A stretch of DNA of 11,035 bases, taken from the NCBI GenBank assembly GCA_943354075.1, contig CALRBL010000010.1, positions 1 to 11,035 of the forward strand, read 5' to 3'. Below the pieces are notes generated by a model, which ran no database searches, was not told where the DNA came from, and saw only the letters and a list, made by a program, of their open reading frames with translations. The translations under genes were made by a program, and so were the position numbers. Of this stretch, positions 6,182 through 11,035 are shown piece by piece; within the stretch, counting starts at the first letter, position 1; every line of letters begins with the position of its first letter. The stretch is from Candidatus Nomurabacteria bacterium. Lineage in GTDB: Bacteria > Patescibacteriota > Minisyncoccia > Phycocordibacterales > CALRBL01.

Positions 6182-7050
6182 ACAAAACTCAAAAAGAAAT
6201 GTTGGCGCTTGAGCGCTTTTTTCCACATCATGTTCGTGAACGTGCTGAGCGATTTCTTTTTGCTCTTACCGTTCTTTCTCTTTCGTTTGCGGTATTTTTT
6301 AATATCGATTTAGATAGCCGTTTCGGAATGCTGTGGCCCATCGCTGAAGGATTTTTCCTCGTTACATTGGCGCTGCTTTTGAAGACAATTCTTATAGAAA
6401 TATATTTTCACAGTTTGCGTCTTCGGTTAGAAGCTCAACACGAGATATCGTTCGCCACGCTTCTTATTATCGGCCTTCATCATCCAAAGAAAAAAGATCT
6501 TGCAAAAGCTTTTCTTCATTCTCGTGCGGGAAGGGAGGTGGTATCACGTCTTGGTATTGCAAAAGAAACACTCCATCATTTTCTTAAAACCAAAGAGCTC
6601 GTCGACTATACCCTTCCTTCGAAAGGTTTTTTGCCTGATATTGCAGGATACATCCATGATGAAGATCCCTATTTCCGCGACTTTCTTGAACGAGTTTATG
6701 TTACTCGTGATCACCTCACAAAAGCTTCAGAAGAAGTAGAGCGAAGACATCATCGACATCTTTCTTCGAAACCTTTTCTTAGTCTGGCTTTTCATCCTGA
6801 ATCATCCCCGATCTTTTCTGTTGATCATGTCACTCGTCTTGAAATCGAAGAACTCGAACGATTTTATCGTATCATCATCACCGAACAGGCGACTCAACAA
6901 ATCATCGCTTTTTTCAAGGAAGATATGCTACATTATGTTTCTGAGGATACACGTATGACAGTGCTTCTCGAGCTCATACAGTCAAACACCTCTGTAATAT
7001 CTCCGGGTGATGTACGACGTTTTCTTATCAACAAAAAGGCAAATCTATAA
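6166..7050 (+). CDS. Hypothetical two-helix membrane protein, possible Clp_N-like cytoplasmic domain
   Basis: Not firmly recognised. From ATG 6166 it has 294 residues: a charged N-terminus, two hydrophobic helices (about 29-46 and 57-80), then about 210 soluble residues, likely cytoplasmic. The segment at about 93-130, with FATLLIIGL, K-A-F-L-H-S-R-A-G and VVSRLGI, resembles the Clp N-terminal repeat found before ClpC/ClpB ATPase modules. The final helix-rich part ends ISPGDVRRFLIN. No Walker motifs follow, so it is not itself an ATPase. The Clp_N resemblance is my reading of the pattern and is weak. The start at 6166 overlaps the 66-aa gene by 16 bp; ATG 6199 is a later alternative. It precedes dacA by 3 bp, so a role in envelope biology is possible. 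Confidence 0.75.
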   Translation: MERSLNKTQKEMLALERFFPHHVRERAERFLFALTVLSLSFAVFFNIDLDSRFGMLWPIAEGFFLVTLALLLKTILIEIYFHSLRLRLEAQHEISFATLLIIGLHHPKKKDLAKAFLHSRAGREVVSRLGIAKETLHHFLKTKELVDYTLPSKGFLPDIAGYIHDEDPYFRDFLERVYVTRDHLTKASEEVERRHHRHLSSKPFLSLAFHPESSPIFSVDHVTRLEIEELERFYRIIITEQATQQIIAFFKEDMLHYVSEDTRMTVLLELIQSNTSVISPGDVRRFLINKKANL

Positions 7051-7053
7051 TCT

Positions 7054-8094
7054 ATGCAACTCGGACCTCATGACGATTACGGACAGACTATACCTCCAAA
7101 GAAGAGACGGTCTCTTGGGTCTTTTGTGCCTGCAAAGTTGCACACCTTTTCTTCCGCACTCATTCTAATTGCTCTTGTTTCTTTTTCGGGGAACCTTGCT
7201 TTTGCTTACATGAGTTTTGTGAAGCAAGGCCTCGATCCTGAAATTATCCCACAGCAGCTCGGTTCTGATGACGCAGAATCACACGTGCCTGTTATTAGTC
7301 CGTCTGTTCATTTCAAATCTATTGAAAAACCTGCAGCGCTCACCCTGACCGCACAGAGTTACTTAGTTGCAGATGCAGAGACGGGTGAAATCATTCTCGA
7401 AAAAGATGCAGACAAACCGTATCCAATGGCTTCTGTTTCAAAATTATTGACGGCAATTGTTGCTCGAGAACAAATTGATTCACGTCACATTGCCACTGTT
7501 TCTAAAAATTCATACAACACCTACGGCTCCGAAGGAGATCTGTCTTCCGGAGAAAAGATTCTTGTGAGTGATTTATATTACCCACTTCTTATTGAGTCTT
7601 CGAATGATGCTGCTGAAGTGCTTGCTGATGATTTTGGTCGAGAGAAATTCATGACACTCATCAATCAGAAAGCTGCTGCTCTTGGTATGTACAGTACCTC
7701 GTACGAAGATCCAAGTGGGCTTTCTCCATTGAATGTTTCCACTTCGCACGATCTTGCGATGCTTGGATTACATATTTACGCTGAGTATCCCGAACTTCTT
7801 GATATTACACGTATCAAAGAGTATTCGATCTATAGTCATGCGTGGGCAAATTCAAATGTTTTTCTTACGTACCCTAACTTTCTTGGTGGAAAAAACGGCT
7901 TCACTAACGAAGCAAGGAGAAGTACTCTCTCATTCTTCAAGGTATTTTTACGAGGATCTGATGAAAATTCAAAAGCTGAAAGTCGACCATTGTTGATTGT
8001 TCTTCTTCGAAGTAGTGATCGTGATAAAGATGTATCAGCTCTTCTTTCGTTCGTAACAAGAAATATTCGTTATGAATCAGATATCTCGGAATAG
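7054..8094 (+). CDS. D-alanyl-D-alanine carboxypeptidase (peptidase S11 family)
   Basis: A low-molecular-weight penicillin-binding protein that trims the terminal D-Ala of peptidoglycan stem peptides outside the membrane. It has 346 residues with one N-terminal membrane segment (about 34-53) after a basic cytoplasmic tail (KKRR), so it is probably anchored rather than secreted. Active-site motifs are in order: S127-V-S-K130 (nucleophile Ser and general base), S182-S-N184, and K280-N281-G282 where the family normally has K-T-G. The flanking GFTNEAR is typical of DacA-type enzymes. Spacing between motifs agrees with E. coli PBP5. The C-terminal amphipathic anchor domain of PBP5 is absent. It lies 3 bp after the 294-aa gene and overlaps the CapA-type gene by 23 bp. 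Confidence 0.93.
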   Translation: MQLGPHDDYGQTIPPKKRRSLGSFVPAKLHTFSSALILIALVSFSGNLAFAYMSFVKQGLDPEIIPQQLGSDDAESHVPVISPSVHFKSIEKPAALTLTAQSYLVADAETGEIILEKDADKPYPMASVSKLLTAIVAREQIDSRHIATVSKNSYNTYGSEGDLSSGEKILVSDLYYPLLIESSNDAAEVLADDFGREKFMTLINQKAAALGMYSTSYEDPSGLSPLNVSTSHDLAMLGLHIYAEYPELLDITRIKEYSIYSHAWANSNVFLTYPNFLGGKNGFTNEARRSTLSFFKVFLRGSDENSKAESRPLLIVLLRSSDRDKDVSALLSFVTRNIRYESDISE

Positions 8095-9082
8095 TCTTAT
8101 ACTCCTCGCTTTCATCACTTTTACACTTCTTTTTTTGACAGCATTTGTTGGAGCGAGTCAGTCGTATATGAAAGAAGTTTTAGAAGAAATTAAGATTTCA
8201 GGCTCGCCGCCGTTATCTTCTTCCGTTCATCTTTCTTTCGTTGGGGATATTATGCTTGATCGTGGAGTAAAGGGAAAAGTGAATAGATATGGAAAGGGTG
8301 ACTATCATTTTATTTTTGAAAATGCGGCATTTCTTAAAGAGCCTGATCTGATGTTTGCGAATCTTGAAGGGCCGGTTTCTGCACGTGGTGCAAATGTTGG
8401 TAGTATTTATTCATTCCGTTTCGATCCGATCGTTCTGTCGGTACTCAAAGATGTAGGTTTTGATGTGCTTTCTATGGCGAATAATCACATTGGTGATTGG
8501 GGAAGATTGGCATTAGAAGACACTATAACTCTCGGACAGGAAAATGGTTTCGATATGGTGGGTGGAGGAATGGGATATCAGGACGCAAAGAAACCGAGTG
8601 TATACGAAGTAAGTGGAATCAAGGTGGCGTATCTTGGGTTTTCAGATTTCACCACTGGTCTCGTGTCGGCATCTGACAGCGATTCTTTGCGTGCTGGTGT
8701 ACTTTCTGCTTCCGATCCAAATATTGCAACCATTATTTCTGATGCCGCGGCACAATCAGACATCCTCATAGTCTCATACCACTTTGGTGATGAGTATCAA
8801 TCCCTCTCAAACAATCGTCAAAAACATCTTGCTCATCTTGCGATCGATTCCGGAGCAGACATTGTTGCAGGTCATCATCCACATGTAGAAGAGGAGGTGG
8901 AAGAATATAATGGAGGTGTCATCGCCTACAGTCTCGGAAATTTTGTATTCGATCAAAACTTTTCAAAACAGACCATGCAAGGTATGAAGCTCGATGTGAT
9001 AGTCTCAAAAAAAGGGATTGAATCCTTTAGTACCAGCACTATTTTTATGAATTCAAATTATCAACCAAGCGTGGTACAGTAG
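8072..9082 (+). CDS. CapA-family metallophosphoesterase-like protein
   Basis: Belongs to the PGA_cap (CapA) family, first known from poly-gamma-glutamate capsule synthesis, with a calcineurin-like metallophosphatase fold. The 336-residue protein has an N-terminal membrane segment (about 8-27). Motifs in order are FVGDIMLDR at 56-64, NLEGP at 97-101, MANNH at 135-139, YHFGDEY at 236-242, GHHPH at 267-271 and SLGNFVFDQ at 287-295; these contain the expected metal-binding Asp/Asn/His residues. No capB or capC homologue is nearby, so poly-gamma-glutamate production is not implied; a phosphatase role on envelope material is possible. The ATG at 8072 lies inside the 3' end of the carboxypeptidase gene (23-bp overlap), suggesting coupled translation and a shared cell-wall role. 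Confidence 0.92.
   Translation: MNQISRNSLILLAFITFTLLFLTAFVGASQSYMKEVLEEIKISGSPPLSSSVHLSFVGDIMLDRGVKGKVNRYGKGDYHFIFENAAFLKEPDLMFANLEGPVSARGANVGSIYSFRFDPIVLSVLKDVGFDVLSMANNHIGDWGRLALEDTITLGQENGFDMVGGGMGYQDAKKPSVYEVSGIKVAYLGFSDFTTGLVSASDSDSLRAGVLSASDPNIATIISDAAAQSDILIVSYHFGDEYQSLSNNRQKHLAHLAIDSGADIVAGHHPHVEEEVEEYNGGVIAYSLGNFVFDQNFSKQTMQGMKLDVIVSKKGIESFSTSTIFMNSNYQPSVVQ
9072..9080 (+). promoter_or_regulatory. Extended -10 promoter for the dus gene
   Basis: TGgTACAGT overlaps the last codons of the CapA-type gene and lies 6 nt (AGCCCG) before ATG 9087, giving a predicted leaderless mRNA. It would let dus be transcribed separately although only 4 bp follow the previous stop. Motif and spacing only. 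Confidence 0.42.
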
Positions 9083-9086
9083 CCCG

Positions 9087-10130
9087 ATGTCATTTTGGGA
9101 CACACTTAAAAAGCCGATACTGGTACTTGCACCGATGGCAGATGTCACCGATGCAGCCTTTCGACGTGTGATTGCCAAGTATAGTAAACAGCAGGGAAAG
9201 CTTGATGTGATGTGGACTGAATTTGTATCGGCTGATGGTCTTGCGTATGCATCTCCAGAAGGAAAAGAAAAGTTGATGCGAGATCTTGTGTACGATGAAT
9301 CTGAGCGCCCTATCGTTGCGCAGTTTTTCGGATCGCATCCAGAGACCATGAAAGAAGCGGGAAGACTCGCGGTGCGACTTGGTTTTGATGGTGCAGATAT
9401 TAATATGGGATGTCCCGACAAATCGGTGATGCGACAAAAAGCAGGAGCAGCGCTCATCAAGAATCCTAAACTTGCACGAGAACTTATTCGAGCGCTTCGA
9501 GAAGGCGCACAAGAAGAAGCTGATAAATTAGGAGTTCCGATGATTGGAATTTCTGTGAAGACTCGTGTTGGATACAACAAAGTTGAGATTGATGAATGGA
9601 TACCAGAACTTTTGGCAGAAGGTCTTGATGCTCTCATTATCCATTGCCGTACCATGAAAGAAATGTCGAAAGTTCCTGCGCGCTGGGAGCATGTAAAAGA
9701 AGTGGTGGCGCTTCGCGACAAACTTCAGCCAGATGGGGCAAAAAAAACTTTGATACTTGGAAATGGCGATATTCTTGATGCCGAGGATGGTAGAAAAAAG
9801 GCAGAGGAAAACAACGGAGACGGAGCAATGCTTGGCCGTGCGATTTTCGGAAATCCTTGGCTTTTTGATGGGCATCTTAGCCGGTCTTCAGACGGGCAGG
9901 CTAAGATGCCCATCTCCCCAAAGGAGAAGCTTGAAGTACTGCTCGAGCATACCCGCCTTTTCGAGGTACTTTTAGGAGATATTAAGAACTTCGCCATCAT
10001 GAAGAAGCATTACAAGGCCTATGTAAAGGGCTGGGAGGGCGCAAGCGAGCTCCGGGCGCGTCTTATGGAGGCAAACAGCGCCGATGAGGTAGAGGCTATT
10101 TTAAAGGCAGATCCGGTCTGGACAGCCTAA
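9087..10130 (+). CDS. dusB: tRNA-dihydrouridine synthase (Dus family, DusB-like)
   Basis: An FMN enzyme that reduces uridines in the tRNA D-loop using NADPH. Its TIM-barrel motifs are all present: LAPMADVTD at 14-22 (FMN), INMGCPD at 105-111 with catalytic C109, K158 in VKTRVGY, H186 in HCRT, GNGD at 225-228 and GAMLGRAIFGNPW at 246-258 (phosphate binding). The helical tail has NFAIMKKHYKAYVKGW at 301-316. Length is 347 residues, slightly above a typical DusB. Residues 261-276 are encoded by a 48-bp palindrome at the barrel/tail junction. After it, codon use changes: by my hand count Lys is 0 AAA and 8 AAG, against 16 and 7 before. So the 3' part may have a different history. The exact Dus subfamily is not certain. 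Confidence 0.93.
   Translation: MSFWDTLKKPILVLAPMADVTDAAFRRVIAKYSKQQGKLDVMWTEFVSADGLAYASPEGKEKLMRDLVYDESERPIVAQFFGSHPETMKEAGRLAVRLGFDGADINMGCPDKSVMRQKAGAALIKNPKLARELIRALREGAQEEADKLGVPMIGISVKTRVGYNKVEIDEWIPELLAEGLDALIIHCRTMKEMSKVPARWEHVKEVVALRDKLQPDGAKKTLILGNGDILDAEDGRKKAEENNGDGAMLGRAIFGNPWLFDGHLSRSSDGQAKMPISPKEKLEVLLEHTRLFEVLLGDIKNFAIMKKHYKAYVKGWEGASELRARLMEANSADEVEAILKADPVWTA
9867..9914. repeat. 48-bp perfect-arm palindrome inside the dus coding region
   Basis: GATGGGCATCTTAGCC (9867-9882) and GGCTAAGATGCCCATC (9899-9914) are perfectly complementary 16-bp arms around a 16-nt loop. The loop itself holds a small GTC/GAC pairing. The unit begins on a codon boundary, spans exactly 16 codons and contains no stop, so it reads through as residues 261-276. 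There is no T-run after it, so it is not a terminator. Confidence 0.9.
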
Positions 10131-10300
10131 TCAGAGTGTGGTATTTTTATTATCGAATCCCGCCCTACCTGTCGGTGGAAGCGGTAAGTGAAACCATACA
10201 GTGATACCCTTATGATGAAATCGTTAAAACGTTTACCACATGTCATCTTCTCGTCTGGCCGGCGTCTCCCGCGGTAATTCAAAAAGAACCCGGCTAAAAA
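10131..10300. other. Non-coding gap after dus; no gene recognised
   Basis: The gap from the dus stop to the next start is 285 bp, large for this genome segment. This first part has no credible ORF on either strand and I could not fit a tRNA, SRP RNA, tmRNA or RNase P RNA. TCGAATCCCGCCCTACC at 10153-10169 resembles the 3' T-arm of a tRNA, but no matching stem precedes it. The remainder of the gap holds a terminator and a promoter listed separately. Confidence 0.5.
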
Positions 10301-10343
10301 ACACCCTCTCCCGACGTCTCGATGACGGGAGAGGGTGTATTTT
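10296..10343. terminator. Bidirectional terminator between dus and the DUF5069 gene
   Basis: ACACCCTCTCCCG (10301-10313) pairs perfectly with CGGGAGAGGGTGT (10326-10338) around a 12-nt loop that can form an inner CGTC/GACG stem. A run of six A (10296-10301) gives a T-run for - strand transcripts, and ATTTT follows on the + strand. The T-run is better on the - strand, yet the + strand use fits the dus gene. Confidence 0.8.
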
Positions 10344-10371
10344 GTATATAGATCACGAACTAGCGTATACT
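10342..10371 (+). promoter_or_regulatory. Promoter for the DUF5069 gene
   Basis: A -10 of TATACT at 10366-10371 follows a weak -35 (TTGTAT, 10342-10347) with an 18-nt spacer. Transcription would start near 10378, giving a leader of about 38 nt. It lies just after the terminator, as expected for a new transcription unit. Confidence 0.55.
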
Positions 10372-10382
10372 GTCCGAGCTGC

Positions 10383-10397
10383 TGGTAAGTATTACCA
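10383..10397 (+). repeat. Short inverted repeat in the DUF5069 5' leader
   Basis: TGGTAA (10383-10388) and TTACCA (10392-10397) form a perfect inverted repeat around GTA. Located just after the predicted transcription start, it could be an operator or a small 5' hairpin. Function is not shown. Confidence 0.45.
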
Positions 10398-10415
10398 ACT
10401 AACTTTTTAAAATAT

Positions 10416-10850
10416 ATGGAAGCAAAAGACCTTACAAAAGTAGCTCCTCGATCTGCGAAAGAGATCATGGGAGGATATGCGATCCTCGCTCGTGCTATCG
10501 ACAAATGTCGCGCAACTATTGCAGGAACCGCGAACGGTTACAACTTCGACTGTCCGGTAGACAACATGCTTTTTGAATTCAAAGGTATCGACGGTGAAGC
10601 CTTCAAAACTAAGGCTTCCGAAGGTGCATCTGATGCCGATCTTCTCGCATTTATAAACGAGAATGGTACTCCAAAGACCGATGAAGAGATTGCTGAATGG
10701 TCTGCAAAGGCTATGAAGACTGATTATCACAATCATTCTGATGCGGGGAAGAAAGCGTGGTTCGATGGCGAGTGTACCCGTCTCAATCTTGATCCCGAGA
10801 AGACCTTCTTGTTCGATTATTTGGACGAAGACGACCGAGTCTCGTACTAG
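10416..10850 (+). CDS. DUF5069 domain-containing protein
   Basis: The 144-residue protein matches my memory of the DUF5069 family, whose function is unknown. Evidence is the N-terminal DLTKVAPRSAKEIMGGYAILARAIDKCRA at 5-33 (family pattern D-L-T-x-x-x-P-R-S...L-G-G-Y-x-x-L-x-R-x-x-D-K-x-R-A), then YNFDCPVDNMLFEFKGID at about 42-59 and a helical second half containing a W-S-A-K segment and a tail ending LFDYLDEDD. It is soluble, acidic at the C-terminus, with no membrane segment. Cysteines at 31, 46, 120 are present but do not form a clear metal site. It is a single-gene unit between two terminators, with its own promoter. The start lacks a Shine-Dalgarno site but fits the family N-terminus. 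Confidence 0.87.
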   Translation: MEAKDLTKVAPRSAKEIMGGYAILARAIDKCRATIAGTANGYNFDCPVDNMLFEFKGIDGEAFKTKASEGASDADLLAFINENGTPKTDEEIAEWSAKAMKTDYHNHSDAGKKAWFDGECTRLNLDPEKTFLFDYLDEDDRVSY

Positions 10851-10852
10851 CC

Positions 10853-10881
10853 AAAAAGCCCCTCGCGTGAGGGGCTTTTTT
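10853..10881. terminator. Bidirectional terminator after the DUF5069 gene
   Basis: GCCCCTC (10858-10864) pairs with GAGGGGC (10869-10875) around GCGT, flanked by five A before and six T after. It begins two bases after the stop codon and works on both strands. Confidence 0.93.
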
Positions 10882-10885
10882 CATT

Positions 10886-10891
10886 TATACT
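10886..10891 (+). promoter_or_regulatory. -10 element for dnaX
   Basis: TATACT lies just behind the terminator and 8 nt before ATG 10900, so transcription would start at or within two bases of the start codon. No TG extension is present. Confidence 0.5.
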
Positions 10892-10899
10892 TCTCCCAT

Positions 10900-11035
10900 A
10901 TGTCGAACTACCAATCTCTCTACCGCAAGTACCGTCCTTCGAAATTTGAAGAGGTGATTGGTCAGGATCATGTAGTGAAAGCACTTCAAGGTGCTATCGA
11001 GTCCGATGCAATTTCCCACGCATATCTATTTTCAG
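10900..11035 (+). CDS. dnaX: DNA polymerase III subunit gamma/tau, 5' part (3' end outside window)
   Basis: Clamp-loader ATPase subunit of the replicative DNA polymerase. The 45 visible residues, with YQSLYRKYRPSKFEEVIGQD at 4-23 and then ISHAYLFS at the edge, are the highly conserved DnaX N-terminus; the Walker A motif (GPRGTGKTS in most species) should follow immediately outside the window. ATG at 10900 matches the family start exactly. There is no Shine-Dalgarno site; the gene follows a terminator and a TATACT -10 so closely that its mRNA is probably leaderless or nearly so. Confidence 0.96.
   Translation, partial: MSNYQSLYRKYRPSKFEEVIGQDHVVKALQGAIESDAISHAYLFS

Noticed and set aside
7046..7051. 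TATAAT just before the carboxypeptidase gene
   Set aside because: Only two bases separate it from the ATG, so transcription would start inside the gene. It is formed by the last codon, the stop and the next base of the upstream gene.
9053..9721. 222-codon open frame on the - strand antisense to dus
   Set aside because: A shadow frame of a well-supported gene; it is rich in Ser and Arg as expected from reverse reading and crosses the dus start and upstream promoter.
10131..10300. Structured RNA (SRP RNA) near dnaX, where it is sometimes found
   Set aside because: The conserved SRP helix 8 tetraloop and internal-loop pattern could not be found; only weak short pairings are present.
10127..10504. 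125-codon open frame on the - strand across the dus-DUF5069 gap
   Set aside because: It runs antisense through a terminator, a promoter and the start of the DUF5069 gene, and its product is Arg-rich without any domain-like pattern.

Overview
This window looks like a chromosomal segment of a Candidatus Patescibacteria (CPR) bacterium, most likely of a Parcubacteria-type lineage. The main reason is that the ribosomal operon runs rpsE-rplO-secY with only 5 bp between rpsE and rplO. There is no room for rpmD (protein uL30), whose loss is a recognised CPR trait. Other fitting traits are compact gene packing, very small hypothetical proteins, short intergenic gaps and an almost complete lack of Shine-Dalgarno sequences. 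The lineage assignment is an inference; no rRNA gene is present.

Layout. Bases 1-4221 hold the end of a spc-type operon on the + strand: rpsE (3' part), rplO, secY, a 72-aa hypothetical protein, adk, map and a Nudix hydrolase. The usual infA-rpmJ-rpsM-rpsK continuation is absent after map. A separate GC-rich 135-aa gene (4278-4685) is the only gene here with a good Shine-Dalgarno sequence, and it ends at a clear terminator. Next come a membrane-anchored protein with a prepilin-like N-terminus and six cysteines (4760-5410), and a convergent four-helix membrane protein on the - strand (5364-5945) whose 3' end overlaps it. From a 35-bp divergent promoter region a + strand cluster runs to 9082: a 66-aa membrane peptide, a 294-aa two-helix membrane protein, a D-Ala-D-Ala carboxypeptidase and a CapA-type metallophosphoesterase. 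This looks like a cell-envelope operon. It is followed by a tRNA-dihydrouridine synthase (dus), a 285-bp non-coding gap with a bidirectional terminator, a DUF5069 gene, a second bidirectional terminator and the start of dnaX.

Two patterns deserve most attention. First, several transcription-unit-leading genes carry an extended -10 element (TGnTAnnnT) exactly 6 nt, once 8 nt, before the start codon. This predicts leaderless mRNAs, while internal operon genes lack it. Second, the dus gene contains a 48-bp, frame-preserving palindrome (16-bp perfect arms). From that point to the stop codon, Lys/Glu codon choice and GC content change abruptly. This suggests a palindromic element and/or recombination junction inside a conserved gene.
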